This document shows, one piece after another, positions 8,997 through 17,993 of a stretch of 64,000 nucleotides of DNA (the stretch's first letter is position 1; every line of letters begins with the position of its first letter). The notes under the pieces are model-generated. The model was given only the letters and a program-made list of their open reading frames with translations, did not search any database and had not been told where the DNA came from. The DNA comes from RGIG8244 sp045639325. Its GTDB lineage: Bacteria; Verrucomicrobiota; Lentisphaeria; Victivallales; UBA1829. The stretch spans positions 117,044-181,043 of the forward strand of contig JAZUCU010000035.1 in NCBI GenBank assembly GCA_045639325.1, read 5' to 3'. The translations under genes were made by a program, and so were the position numbers.

Positions 8997-9299
8997 TTAC
9001 ACCGGCTGGACAACGCTCAATTCGGATGAAACGCGCATGTCGGCAATCTGTTCCCGGAATTTATCCATGTGAGGCTGCGCCAAATGTTTGTGAAGGTGTT
9101 CCACACTTTCCCAACATTCGACAAATGTCACCACGTTCGGGTTGATTTCTTTGCCGAATCCGGCATCGCAATCTTCGGTAAGTGTGTAGAAAATGCAGCC
9201 TTCTTCCGCAAGAACGTTGGGGATATTCGCTTTTGCGATTTCAATGTACTTTTCCCGGCAGCCGGGCTTCAATTCTGATTTTGCGATAACGTAGATCAT
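8997..9299 (-). CDS. Antibiotic biosynthesis monooxygenase (ABM) domain protein
   Basis: This small dimeric ferredoxin-fold protein begins MIYVIAKSELKPG and continues with FYTLTEDCDAG and FVECWESVEHLHKHLAQPHM, the usual ABM (YgiN-like) blocks. Members act as quinol monooxygenases or as uncharacterised redox proteins. The frame is open to 9350, but AGGAGA lies six bases before the ATG at 9299, while upstream ATGs at 9305 and 9350 have no properly spaced site, so 9299 is the best start (100 residues). It is monocistronic, with its own promoter and terminator. Confidence 0.85.
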   Translation of the reverse strand: MIYVIAKSELKPGCREKYIEIAKANIPNVLAEEGCIFYTLTEDCDAGFGKEINPNVVTFVECWESVEHLHKHLAQPHMDKFREQIADMRVSSELSVVQPV

Positions 9300-9329
9300 T
9301 TTCATTCTCCTGTGATTGGTTTTGACGGA

Positions 9330-9358
9330 AATATAGCATGGATACGGCAATTTTGCAA
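9330..9358 (-). promoter_or_regulatory. Promoter of the ABM-domain gene
   Basis: Minus strand TTGCAA, 17 bp, TATATT, with GC before the -10 box. It is 30 nt upstream of the start at 9299. Confidence 0.65.
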
Positions 9359-9468
9359 GTCTGCATTTAAAAAGGTGGATAATTCAAAGTATCTTTTCTT
9401 GACTTTTTCTGTTTATAATGCTAAAATACAGGCATATTATCTTTAATTCAAACAGAAAGGTCGTTACC

Positions 9469-11253
9469 ATGGCTGATAACAGTATTGTCATTTCCGGAAG
9501 AGATATCCTCATCAATGGAAAGAAAACACAGATCCGTTCCGGCGCAATGCATTATTTCCGGATCCACCCCGATTACTGGCGTGACCGGATCATCAAACTC
9601 AAACAGTGCGGACTCAATACGCTCGAAACATATTTCTGCTGGAATCTTCACGAAAAGAAGGAAGGCGAATACGATTTCTCCGGTCAGCTGGATTTCATCC
9701 GTTACATCAAAATCGCGCAGGAAGAGGGATTGATGGTCATGGTTCGCCCCGGCGGCTATATTTGTTCCGAATGGGATTTGGGCGGTATGCCCCCATGGCT
9801 GCTGGTCAAACCCGGTATCCGTTTCCGTTGCTGCAATGAAGAATTCCTGAAAGCGCAGGATGCGTATTACCGTAAAGTCCTGCCTATGCTCGCTCCGCTC
9901 CAATGGGATCAGGGCGGACCCATTATTATGATGCAGCTGGAAAATGAATACGGTTCCTGGGGGAACGATCATAAATATATCGCTCATTGCCGGGATGTTT
10001 TCCGGGAATGTGGTGTGACGGTCCCCTTATTCACTTCTGACGGAGCGGATCGCCGTTTGTTGATCAACGGGACAGCGGACGGTGTGATCCCGACGGTGAA
10101 CGGCAGATGTCACCCTGCAAGTCTGGTGAAATCATTGGATGCGTTCAACGGTGGGACCACTCCGCCATTTGTCATGGAATTATGGGATGGTGTGGCGCAG
10201 AACTGGACATTCCCCGCCGTGAATCACAAAGCGGAAGATGTCCGCGGCGATATTACGGAAGCCATGACCAATGACATTAACTTCAATCTGTACATGTTCC
10301 ATGGCGGTTCCACCTGGGGATTCATGAATGGAGGCAACGGCGGCTATACTCCGTTTGATCTGCCTTACAAGCCGCTGTTGACCAGTTATCATGTCAATGC
10401 ACCGTTGAATGAAGCGGGCGACCCGACGGAAAAATATTTTGCCATTCAGAGTGAGATCGCCAAATATGTGCCGGACTTCAAACCGGAAAAGCCGGTCGTT
10501 TCTGAGAAAAAGGAATATGGCAGAATTGAATTGACGGAACAGATTTCCATTCTGGATGCATTGCCGTATATTTCGCAGGAAATCGAAGATGTTTACCCGC
10601 GTACCATGGAATATTACGGTCAGAGTTACGGCTATATTCTTTACCGTTTCCAGACCGAATATGCCGGCACCATGCGACTGCATGAACTCCGTGACCGGGC
10701 AGTTTGTATGCTCAATGGTGAAACGACTGCCGTATTGTACCGGAATGACCGGGATTACGATCATGCGTTCCCGGTTCCGTTTGAAAATTGTCAGGTGGAT
10801 ATTCTTGTGGAAAATATGGGGCGCATCAATTACGGTCATTTTATGGAAAACGAATATAAAGGCGTCCGCCGTGTGACCAATGATTATCTGGAAATGTTCC
10901 ATTGCAAAGTTTATCCGCTGTCTATGGATGATCTTTCCGCTCTGCCGTTCAGTAAAGATAACAAGGTCGGTAATCAGCCTGCATTCTACAAGGGGACCTT
11001 TACTGTTGACAAGGCTTGTGATACCTTCTTCAAAGTACCCTGCGGCGTGAAAGGCAATGTCTGGATCAATGGTTTCAATCTGGGCAGATATTGGAACGTT
11101 GGCCCGCAGAAAACGCTTTACGTTCCGGCACCGCTGCTCCGGGAAGGGGAAAACGAAGTCATTGTATTCGATCAGCAGGGCTTGACAGAACGTTATGTCT
11201 ATGCGCAGGATCACGAAGATTTCGGACCGGCATTAACTCTGCCGCTTGCGTAA
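9469..11253 (+). CDS. Beta-galactosidase, glycoside hydrolase family 35
   Basis: GH35 enzymes release terminal beta-galactose with retention. The family N-terminus is clear: RSGAMHYFRIHPDYWRDRI and GLNTLETYFCWNLHE. The acid/base is Glu160 in QLENEYGSW and the nucleophile is Glu237 in FVMELWDG. The C-terminal jelly-roll region ends in WINGFNLGRYWNVGPQ. At 594 residues it has the usual bacterial length. No signal peptide, so it acts in the cytoplasm on imported galactosides. The ATG at 9469 was chosen because AGAAAGG lies upstream, although the frame opens at 9418. A TATAAT at 9414-9419 may be its -10 box, but I see no well-spaced -35. Its stop is 6 nt from the convergent uvrC stop. Confidence 0.92.
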   Translation: MADNSIVISGRDILINGKKTQIRSGAMHYFRIHPDYWRDRIIKLKQCGLNTLETYFCWNLHEKKEGEYDFSGQLDFIRYIKIAQEEGLMVMVRPGGYICSEWDLGGMPPWLLVKPGIRFRCCNEEFLKAQDAYYRKVLPMLAPLQWDQGGPIIMMQLENEYGSWGNDHKYIAHCRDVFRECGVTVPLFTSDGADRRLLINGTADGVIPTVNGRCHPASLVKSLDAFNGGTTPPFVMELWDGVAQNWTFPAVNHKAEDVRGDITEAMTNDINFNLYMFHGGSTWGFMNGGNGGYTPFDLPYKPLLTSYHVNAPLNEAGDPTEKYFAIQSEIAKYVPDFKPEKPVVSEKKEYGRIELTEQISILDALPYISQEIEDVYPRTMEYYGQSYGYILYRFQTEYAGTMRLHELRDRAVCMLNGETTAVLYRNDRDYDHAFPVPFENCQVDILVENMGRINYGHFMENEYKGVRRVTNDYLEMFHCKVYPLSMDDLSALPFSKDNKVGNQPAFYKGTFTVDKACDTFFKVPCGVKGNVWINGFNLGRYWNVGPQKTLYVPAPLLREGENEVIVFDQQGLTERYVYAQDHEDFGPALTLPLA

Positions 11254-11259
11254 GTCTGA

Positions 11260-12759
11260 TTACAATGTATCGACCATGCCGTCCGCTTGATGGGATGCCA
11301 GATAATCAACGATCTGGCGGGCAAATTCAATGCCGATTCCATTCACCCGGGCGGCGATTTCTTCTGCGGAAGCCTTGCGTAAACGGCGGACAGAGCCGAA
11401 TTCTTTGAGCAGGGCATTTTTCCGCACCTCGCCGATGCCGTCGATTTCATCCAGCAGGGAATTTTGAATGGCGGCAAGGCGTAACGCCCGGTGATAAGTA
11501 ATGGCAAACCGGTGGGATTCATCACGCACCGCCTGGAGCAGCCGGATCGCGGGACGATCCATTGCCAGCCGGATCGGTTCCGATCTGCCGGGGATAAAGA
11601 TTTCTTCGTGTTTTTTCGCCAGACCGATGACAGGGAACGGGGGAACATCCAATTCTGCCAGAATGTCGATCGTGGAACTCAATTGACCTTTTCCACCGTC
11701 GACCATCAGCAATGCGGGAGCCTGAACTTCACCGGCAAGAACCCGGCGGAAACGGCGTCCGACAGCTTCTTTCATCATGGCAAAGTCGTTGGGACCTTCC
11801 ACGGTGCGGATACGGAATCTGCGGTATTGTCCGCGGTCCGGTTTGCCGTTGGTGAAATGGACCATGGAAGCGACAGCCAGAGTGCCGGAGATGTTGGAGA
11901 TATCGAAACACTCGATGGATAACGGCGGTTCGGGGAGACGTAACGCATTCTGCAAGTCGATCACGGCATCCATACCCGGATCGGTTCCGTATGACCGTGC
12001 GGTCTGGAGGAAGGACCGGCGTTTTTCTCTGCAAATGGAGCGGAGACTTTCCAGAATGTCCCGGTATTGTGCAGCTTTTTCGTATTTCTGATCCAGCGCC
12101 GCTTTCTGCATTTTCTCCTGCAATTCGGCTTCACATTCCTTTGTCTCGCCGTTGAGAATGGCAATCAGCTGTTCCACTTTTTTACGGTATTCTTCTTCCG
12201 AAGTTTTACCCACGCAGGGACAGCAACAATCCCGGACGGCACCGGCAAGACAATGGGCTCTGTCTTCGGGACCGGGATCGGCACATTTACAGGTACGCAA
12301 CTTTAATTTTGCAATCAGATATTCGGCGGTCCGGTACATATCCGTACTTTTGGGGAACGGGCCGAAATAGAGACAGGAATCATCCTTTCTGACGCGGACG
12401 AACCGGAGCCGGGGAAATTTTTCTGTCATATCCAACTTAATCATCGGCATCCGCTTGTCATCGCGCATGAGGATATTGTATCTGGGGGCAAATTCCTTGA
12501 TGAGCCGCGATTCCAGAATCAGAGATTCCTCTTCCGATTTGACAACGATATATTCCCAGGTTTCAATGGAGTTGATCAGCGAACGCAACTTGGGATCCGC
12601 CCGTGTTTCCCGTGACGGCTGAAAATATTGTGACATTCTCCGCCGGAGATTGGAGGCTTTCCCGACATAAATCACTGTGCCGAAGAGGTCACGGTATAAG
12701 TAACATCCCGGTTTCGGGGGGATGTCACCGGGGTAAAATTCATGCTTTTTCAACGCCAT
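11260..12759 (-). CDS. uvrC: Excinuclease ABC subunit C
   Basis: UvrC makes both incisions in nucleotide excision repair. The GIY-YIG nuclease is at residues 15-95 (PGCYLYRDLFGTVIYVGKA), followed by a Cys cluster (CKCADPG, CCCPC), the UVR domain (about 205-240), the RNase H-like second nuclease (IECFDISNISGT, MVDGGKGQ) and a C-terminal helix-hairpin-helix (LLDEIDGIGEVRKNALLKEFG). The 499 residues are fewer than the roughly 600 of E. coli UvrC, but every domain is present. The start overlaps the end of cinA by 20 nt, so the two are translationally coupled. Confidence 0.93.
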   Translation of the reverse strand: MALKKHEFYPGDIPPKPGCYLYRDLFGTVIYVGKASNLRRRMSQYFQPSRETRADPKLRSLINSIETWEYIVVKSEEESLILESRLIKEFAPRYNILMRDDKRMPMIKLDMTEKFPRLRFVRVRKDDSCLYFGPFPKSTDMYRTAEYLIAKLKLRTCKCADPGPEDRAHCLAGAVRDCCCPCVGKTSEEEYRKKVEQLIAILNGETKECEAELQEKMQKAALDQKYEKAAQYRDILESLRSICREKRRSFLQTARSYGTDPGMDAVIDLQNALRLPEPPLSIECFDISNISGTLAVASMVHFTNGKPDRGQYRRFRIRTVEGPNDFAMMKEAVGRRFRRVLAGEVQAPALLMVDGGKGQLSSTIDILAELDVPPFPVIGLAKKHEEIFIPGRSEPIRLAMDRPAIRLLQAVRDESHRFAITYHRALRLAAIQNSLLDEIDGIGEVRKNALLKEFGSVRRLRKASAEEIAARVNGIGIEFARQIVDYLASHQADGMVDTL

Positions 12760-13984
12760 CGGATAACATCATTTCCCGTAACAGGTAGAGTGCGGACGCG
12801 GCAGCGCGTTCCCGTATCTGAGTGCGGCTGCGGCGCAAATGCAATTCGTGAATGGTGACTTTGCCGCGCCAGTAAATTCCGGCATAAACCAAGCCGACAG
12901 GTTTTTCAAGAGAACCGCCGCCGGGACCAGCAATGCCGGTAAGAGAGATCGCGGCGTCGCAGTTGAATTTTTCAGCCAGTCCGCGCACCATTTCTTCGGC
13001 TGTTTCTTCACTGACTGCGCCGAATTCTTCCAGCGTTTCTGCCTTGACACCCAAAATATTCTGTTTGATTTCATTGGCATAAGCAACGACGCCGCCGAGA
13101 AAGACACTGGACGAGCCGGAAACATCGGTGATTTCTTTCGCAACCAGTCCGCCGGTACAGGATTCCGCCGTCGCAAACGTTGCCCGTTCCCGCTTGAGGA
13201 GCCGGACAACATCCGCTGCCAGAGATTCGCATTTATCGCCGAAGAGAGCCTTGCCGAAAATTCCTTTGACATCGGTGGAGGCATCGGCAAGCACATTTGT
13301 ATCGGATGAGGTCAGAAAGAGCCGGACCATTCCCGCCGATGCACAATATGCCACCTGCAGCGGATGATAGCGGGAGATAATGGGCAGCATCCGGTCTTCC
13401 ACTTCCGATTCACCGATTCCGGCGATGCGGTAGATGACGGTATAACAGGCTTCCTTCATTTCTTCCTGAAGCAGAGGGAGAACATCTTCATCAAACATGG
13501 GCTCCAGTTCGTTGGGTGGACCGGGCAGCATGATGACTTTTGCTTTGGAGTCGGGCACACGCAAGATCAGGCCCGGTGCGGTACCGTTCCGGTTTTCCAG
13601 AATATCCGCACCCGCCGGAACCAATGCCTGATTCAGAACGCGGGAAGGAATTTCTCTCTGGCTGTGACGCTGTTTCCAGAAACGGTGAATATTTGCCATG
13701 GATGCACTGTCTTCTTCCAGCCGATAGCCGAAATGACGGGCAATCGTTTCCTTTGTCATGTCGTCCGCTGTGGGACCGAGTCCGCCGGTCGTGATGACGA
13801 TATCGGCATGTTCGAGAGCCTGTTTCAAGGCGGCGAGAATGGCGGAAGATTCATCGGGCACTTCCAGACAGAAACGGGGAATGATCCCGGCTTTCATCAA
13901 AGTGCTGCCGATGTGTGCCAGATTGGTGTTGACGGTTGAACCTTTGAGCAGTTCATCTCCGATACATAAAACAGCAAGTCTCAT
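12740..13984 (-). CDS. cinA: CinA-family nicotinamide-nucleotide amidohydrolase
   Basis: The N-terminal part is a MoCF/COG1058-type domain (CIGDELLKGSTVNTN, TTGGLGPTADDMTKE, MLPGPPNELEPMF). The C-terminal part (about 255-410) is the PncC-like deamidase (ATAESCTGGLVAKEIT, SLTGIAGPGG), which recycles NMN to nicotinate mononucleotide. The length of 414 residues is normal for two-domain CinA. Its ATG overlaps the stop of the acyltransferase gene (ATGA) and its end overlaps uvrC, so it lies in the middle of a tight operon. Confidence 0.93.
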   Translation of the reverse strand: MRLAVLCIGDELLKGSTVNTNLAHIGSTLMKAGIIPRFCLEVPDESSAILAALKQALEHADIVITTGGLGPTADDMTKETIARHFGYRLEEDSASMANIHRFWKQRHSQREIPSRVLNQALVPAGADILENRNGTAPGLILRVPDSKAKVIMLPGPPNELEPMFDEDVLPLLQEEMKEACYTVIYRIAGIGESEVEDRMLPIISRYHPLQVAYCASAGMVRLFLTSSDTNVLADASTDVKGIFGKALFGDKCESLAADVVRLLKRERATFATAESCTGGLVAKEITDVSGSSSVFLGGVVAYANEIKQNILGVKAETLEEFGAVSEETAEEMVRGLAEKFNCDAAISLTGIAGPGGGSLEKPVGLVYAGIYWRGKVTIHELHLRRSRTQIRERAAASALYLLREMMLSDGVEKA

Positions 13985-14661
13985 TTTTCCACCTTGTCGA
14001 CTGTGATTTCATTCAATGCCTGTTCCACTTTCAAACGCCATTCTTCCATGCCGGCATCATCCAGATCTTTCGGGATGTGGATTTCATGGCCCATGACCAA
14101 TGTGATTTTTGCCCAGGGCTTCGGAATCTGGAAGCCATCCCAGCTTTTCAATGACCAGTAACTGGAATAGTTGACAGCAATCGGGAGAATCGGCGCGCCC
14201 AGAGAACTTGCCACGTGAATCGGACCTTTGCTCATGTGATATTTGGGGCCGCGCGGACCATCCGGCGTGAAACTGATCAGACAGCCGTTTTTGAGATTAC
14301 GCATGGCTCCATGAAGTACCTGCACCGCTTTTCGGGAGGAGGAACCACGGACGGAACGGACACCGAACATGGAAACCAGGTCCGCAATGTATTGTCCATC
14401 CCGGGATGCACTGATGACGGCAACGGTACGCTGGCGGACTTTTTTCGGGAACATGGCGGCGAAAAAGAGCAGACGGTTGTGCCAGAGAACAGTCACGGCA
14501 ACGGGTGCATCGGGACTGTTTGTGTAGCGGTCAACCAATCCATCGGGGTCAATATCTTCGTGCCGCATAATATGGCGGAGAGCCAGAAGAATTTTGCATG
14601 GCAGATAATAGATCCAGGTGGGGAATTTTTTAATCTGACGGAAACGTTCCTTTAATGTCAT
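13981..14661 (-). CDS. DUF374 lysophospholipid acyltransferase-family protein
   Basis: DUF374 proteins are PlsC-related membrane acyltransferases, some linked to lipid A or lipoprotein acylation. Visible blocks are VLWHNRLLFF (the acceptor-site His), VISASRDGQYIADLVSMFG, RGSSSRKAVQ, FTPDGPRGP and APILPIAVNYSSYW. The ATG at 14661 (226 residues) is preferred over 14691 because GAGAAAGAGTGA lies just before it and it starts 5 nt after the nth stop. The last four bases overlap the cinA start. Confidence 0.88.
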   Translation of the reverse strand: MTLKERFRQIKKFPTWIYYLPCKILLALRHIMRHEDIDPDGLVDRYTNSPDAPVAVTVLWHNRLLFFAAMFPKKVRQRTVAVISASRDGQYIADLVSMFGVRSVRGSSSRKAVQVLHGAMRNLKNGCLISFTPDGPRGPKYHMSKGPIHVASSLGAPILPIAVNYSSYWSLKSWDGFQIPKPWAKITLVMGHEIHIPKDLDDAGMEEWRLKVEQALNEITVDKVEK

Positions 14662-14666
14662 AGCGA

Positions 14667-15305
14667 TCACTCTTTCTCTTTGCCGGAGCATAATCCGGCG
14701 ATTTCACAACCATTGCAACCTTTGCGGCGGGCAGTACAGCGGGTTCGCCCGTGTACAATCAGAAGATGAGAAAACTGTGCCCATAATTCCGGGGCAAGTT
14801 CTTTGCATAAATCATGTTCCACCTTCACCGGATCCGTTGACCGGCTCAAGCCGATGCGGCCGGAAAGACGTAAAACATGAGTATCGACCGGCAATCCGGG
14901 GACGCCCATGGAATCGCCAAGTACCACGTTGGCGGTTTTGCGTCCGACACCGGGGAGACGGGTCAGTTCCTCCATCGTTCCGGGAACTTCGCCGTGATAT
15001 TCTGTGTGGAGGATTTGCGCCATTTCCCGCAGATATTTTCCTTTTGCGTGATAGAAACCGCAAGGGTGGAGAATTTCTTCCAGTTCGGCGGGATCGGCAT
15101 CGGCAAGGGCAGCGGCGTCGGGGTATTTCCGGAATAATTCCGGAGTTACCGTATTGACTTTTTTATCTGTGCATTGCGCAGAGAGAATCACGGCGCAAAG
15201 GAGCTGGAACGGAGTCGTGTGATCCAGAAAACATTTCTGCGGACCATAGGTTTCCAGCAATGCGTCATAGATTTGCGTTGCTTTTGATTTTTTTCTGCCT
15301 GCCAT
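14667..15305 (-). CDS. nth: Endonuclease III
   Basis: This DNA glycosylase/AP lyase removes oxidised pyrimidines. The helix-hairpin-helix LPGVGRKTANVVLG supplies catalytic Lys123, and Asp141 follows in PVDTHVLRLSGRIGL. The 4Fe-4S cluster Cys are at 190, 197, 200 and 206 (C-x6-C-x2-C-x5-C). The length of 212 residues is typical. It is the first gene of the nth - acyltransferase - cinA - uvrC operon and lies behind a clear promoter. Confidence 0.96.
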   Translation of the reverse strand: MAGRKKSKATQIYDALLETYGPQKCFLDHTTPFQLLCAVILSAQCTDKKVNTVTPELFRKYPDAAALADADPAELEEILHPCGFYHAKGKYLREMAQILHTEYHGEVPGTMEELTRLPGVGRKTANVVLGDSMGVPGLPVDTHVLRLSGRIGLSRSTDPVKVEHDLCKELAPELWAQFSHLLIVHGRTRCTARRKGCNGCEIAGLCSGKEKE

Positions 15306-15336
15306 GGGGATTATCCTTCGTTTTAATTATCATGGC

Positions 15337-15364
15337 AATATAGCTTTTTTTTTGAAAAAAGCAA
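15337..15364 (-). promoter_or_regulatory. Promoter of the nth-cinA-uvrC operon
   Basis: Minus strand TTGCTT, 16 bp, TATATT, with GC before the -10 box, 32 nt upstream of the nth start. Confidence 0.6.
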
Positions 15365-15403
15365 GTCCGGAATGGCAGAGAAGAATTGTTTTTCCCTCTT
15401 TTT

Positions 15404-15439
15404 CCCTGTCCCCGGAGATATTATCCTGCAGGGACAGGG
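15404..15439. terminator. Hairpin after the cupin gene (possible terminator without U-tract)
   Basis: CCCTGTCCC (15404-15412) pairs perfectly with GGGACAGGG (15431-15439). It lies 10 nt after the cupin stop. On the minus strand it is followed by A/G-rich sequence rather than T, so a classical terminator is doubtful. Confidence 0.4.
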
Positions 15440-15448
15440 CGAACTTCA

Positions 15449-15799
15449 TCAATCGAAAAATTCATCCTTCATATCAAAGGACGGCAGGGAAACGTTGATG
15501 ACTTTCAGCAATCCGATTGCGCGGTGACGGCAATAGGGGTGAATCATAACGGAACTGCCGGGTTTGACGGGGAGTTTTTCGCCATCGAGTTCGAGAAAGC
15601 CTTCGCCCTCCAGAATGTAATAGATTTCTGTGTGTTCCTTGTGATAATGGAGCTGTGCATCAATTTTTACATCCAGCAGGTGGAACGAAACATTTCCGCC
15701 GGAGGCTTCGATATAAGCTCTGCGGCTCAATCCGCAGGGACATTCTACCGGAGCGATGGCAGAGAAATCGGCTATGGAATAACGTTTTTCTTCAGACAT
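15449..15799 (-). CDS. Small cupin-domain protein
   Basis: A single cupin barrel of 116 residues. Motif 1 is HYHKEHTEIYYILEGEG and motif 2 is PGSSVMIHPYCRHRA, giving the usual metal-binding His/Glu set. Such proteins in sugar loci act as isomerases, epimerases or small-molecule binders, and the reaction here cannot be told. It starts 16 nt after the GH-like gene and is probably cotranscribed from the shared promoter block at 17846-17928. Confidence 0.8.
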   Translation of the reverse strand: MSEEKRYSIADFSAIAPVECPCGLSRRAYIEASGGNVSFHLLDVKIDAQLHYHKEHTEIYYILEGEGFLELDGEKLPVKPGSSVMIHPYCRHRAIGLLKVINVSLPSFDMKDEFFD

Positions 15800-15815
15800 G
15801 TTATTGAATCCTTAA

Positions 15816-17783
15816 TTATTTGATTTTGAGTACTGCAAATTGAATGGCGGGAACCGCAAGATCCAGTGTCGCTGCATCGCCATCCCAGGTGAATTTTACA
15901 TCATCCCAGGAACCGGCAGGAGACAATACTTTGATGCTGACGGGTTCTTTGCCGCAGCGGATTGCCAGATTCTTGACCGGGTCATAGTTGATGTTGTATG
16001 CGGCAAAGAGTGTGGAACCATCGGAAAGTTTCCGTTCCATTGCGGCAAAGTTCTGTTCGTTTTTGACGGCGAACGGGATTTTTGCGCCGTTGAGTTTGTC
16101 CAGGATTTCCAGCAGCCAGTCTTTCCGGGATTCGCAGTGGAATGCAAGGAATGAGAGCTGTGTATGGAACGCAGCTGTACAGACATGACCGCCCAGTTTG
16201 TTTTTGTAGAATACCGTAGCCGGTGCAACGGATTCCACAATCGGGGAAACGGCGGAGGGAGAATAACAGAATTCTGTCATGACTTCCACTGCCGGATCAA
16301 GAATGGTCAGGCGGGGTACCGGTTTGCCGGGGAAATATTTTTTATCACAGCTGACGTGTCTTTCCCGGTTGAAGAGCAGGTCGGGTTCTTCGACTGCTGT
16401 TACGCCGAGATATTCTGCGAATCCGCGTTTTGTGAGTTCCACAGCGGCATTGCCGTCAACCAGCAGTTTGCGGGAGAGAAGCTGTTTGAGTTCGTCATCG
16501 GAGAAGCGGCTTACGCAATTGACCCCGCCGAGCATGTAAATGCCGTCTTCGTTGAGATCGTAGGAGGCGTGATAGGGAATCCCGTATGCGGCACACTGTT
16601 TTTCTGCCCAGGTATCGGCTTCCATGGTGAATTCATCCCAGTTATGAGATGCGTGCCAGTTGGGGAAAGTGCTGAAGCAGGGCTGAATTGCACCGGGTGT
16701 GTATTCGGAATCCTGAACGGTGCGAGCCAGTTCCTGATAGAAGCCCTGATATTCTGCCATGATATCGGTATAATTCCGGTGAACCGGGAAATCACCTTTG
16801 TGCGCATTGACATACCAGATTTTGGAACCGCGGACGCCGGACATAATAGCAAAGCACAATTTTGTATTCATGCTTGTTGCAGAGCGGGAATACAAGTTGT
16901 GGGGGCATGTGTCGGATTCATCCAGAATACGGGGGATTTCATTCTTATGGAATGCGGTAATCGCCTGTGTGCGGAGCATGACCCAGGGGACCTGCTGTTT
17001 TTGTGCACCTTCGCAATAATTGCCGTTCGCAATACGCATGATGGGGCTGTGATTGGGGCCGGCAAATGCTTTGGCGGTCTGATGATTGAAACGTAATTCC
17101 CAACCGGGCATACAGGAGGCTGCGGGGATGGAGGGATCGACAGAATCCAATGCCTGACGCATCAATGCAGCAACGCCGTTGACTGTATCGCGCTGAAGCT
17201 GCAGGAAACTTTCTGCGACTTCATCGCCGGGCTTGGAATCTTTCACAGCCTGACGGAATTCATCGGATGTATAATTTGTGCCCATTCTGCGGTTGTATTC
17301 TGCAGTATGCAGGGGGCAGAAACATTCCGGGTAGGGAGAGAAGGAACGGATATCGTCATCGCCCATGATCAGCACCGGTTTTTCCTTTGCGAAGGCTACG
17401 ACAGTATCAAAAATATATTTGCGGAAATCGGGGTCAAAGGAACAGAAACGCATGGGCTTCCCGTTCACATCAACAGACCGTGTCCACTGTTCTTCATCTT
17501 TATCCGTTCTGGGCCAGTGACCGAGGATTGCCTGGAAGAGCACGCCGAGTTTGACCTGACTGCCTTCCAATGCCTTTTTCAGTTTCCGATAACTTTCCAG
17601 TGCGATTTCCACTTTTCTGAAAGCCGGATAACCTTCCGGGTGCAATGTGAGGGAATACAGTACCGTATCGTTACCGGTCCGTTGCTGATATTCGATCATT
17701 TCCTGTGCGAGCAATTCTTCCGCCCCCGGGGAGAACGGTGCGATGTTATAAAATTTGAACGGGGTTTTATCTTCAGGAAACAT
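15816..17783 (-). CDS. Putative glycoside-hydrolase-like TIM-barrel protein, family unknown
   Basis: I do not recognise a named family for this 655-residue protein. It has no signal peptide. The first 350 residues look like a TIM barrel of the GH42/GH-like type: VLIMGDDDIRSFSPYPECFC (acidic strand end plus a Cys pair), PGWELRFNHQTAKAF, RILDESDTCPHNLYSR and GVRGSKIWYVNAHKGDFP, the last like the substrate strands of beta-galactosidases. Residues 370-480 resemble a trimerisation-like Rossmann domain (YHASYDLNEDGIYMLGG, LLSRKLLVDGNAAVELTKRG), and the C-terminus is a beta domain. It heads an operon with a cupin and is preceded by a promoter block shared with the aminotransferase operon. Confidence 0.6.
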   Translation of the reverse strand: MFPEDKTPFKFYNIAPFSPGAEELLAQEMIEYQQRTGNDTVLYSLTLHPEGYPAFRKVEIALESYRKLKKALEGSQVKLGVLFQAILGHWPRTDKDEEQWTRSVDVNGKPMRFCSFDPDFRKYIFDTVVAFAKEKPVLIMGDDDIRSFSPYPECFCPLHTAEYNRRMGTNYTSDEFRQAVKDSKPGDEVAESFLQLQRDTVNGVAALMRQALDSVDPSIPAASCMPGWELRFNHQTAKAFAGPNHSPIMRIANGNYCEGAQKQQVPWVMLRTQAITAFHKNEIPRILDESDTCPHNLYSRSATSMNTKLCFAIMSGVRGSKIWYVNAHKGDFPVHRNYTDIMAEYQGFYQELARTVQDSEYTPGAIQPCFSTFPNWHASHNWDEFTMEADTWAEKQCAAYGIPYHASYDLNEDGIYMLGGVNCVSRFSDDELKQLLSRKLLVDGNAAVELTKRGFAEYLGVTAVEEPDLLFNRERHVSCDKKYFPGKPVPRLTILDPAVEVMTEFCYSPSAVSPIVESVAPATVFYKNKLGGHVCTAAFHTQLSFLAFHCESRKDWLLEILDKLNGAKIPFAVKNEQNFAAMERKLSDGSTLFAAYNINYDPVKNLAIRCGKEPVSIKVLSPAGSWDDVKFTWDGDAATLDLAVPAIQFAVLKIK

Positions 17784-17845
17784 AGTTGTTTACCTTTCCT
17801 TTCCATGTTTTTGTCTTTTGTACTGAAAAATAGTTGTTCTACAGT

Positions 17846-17928
17846 AAAATACAGCCTGAATTTTCAATCGCAAGAAAAAATTGGAGTCAAAAATGATTTT
17901 TTTGGAAAAATAATGTTAAAAAATAACA
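17846..17928 (-). promoter_or_regulatory. Promoter and palindrome shared with the 29 kb operon
   Basis: On the minus strand, read 5' to 3': palindrome TGTTATTTTTTAACA (17914-17928), then -35 TTGCGA (17868-17873), 16 bp, -10 TATTTT (17846-17851), then ACTGTAGAACAACT. The same parts in the same order and nearly the same bases occur at 29088-29185 on the plus strand. It drives the GH-like and cupin genes. Confidence 0.65.
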
Positions 17929-17939
17929 AAATCCGATAT

Positions 17940-17975
17940 AAAAAATGGATATGCCGTTGTATGACGGCATATCCA
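17940..17975 (-). terminator. Terminator of the GH4-Gfo-enolase-Gfo operon
   Basis: TGGATATGCCGT pairs with ACGGCATATCCA around a 6-nt loop, followed on the minus strand by six T. It is 18 nt beyond the last gene of the operon. Confidence 0.85.
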
Positions 17976-17993
17976 TCTGTAATACGATCGTGC

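Noticed and set aside
9399..9419. TTGACT with TATAAT before the GH35 gene as a promoter
   Set aside because: The two boxes are only about 9 bp apart, too close for a sigma-70 type promoter; only the -10 box may be real.
11260..12759. uvrC as a truncated gene because it is about 100 residues short
   Set aside because: GIY-YIG, UVR, RNase H-like and HhH parts are all present in order; it is a short but complete form.
15404..15439. Strong inverted repeat as an insertion-element end
   Set aside because: Only one copy, no transposase, and its place after the cupin gene fits a transcript end.
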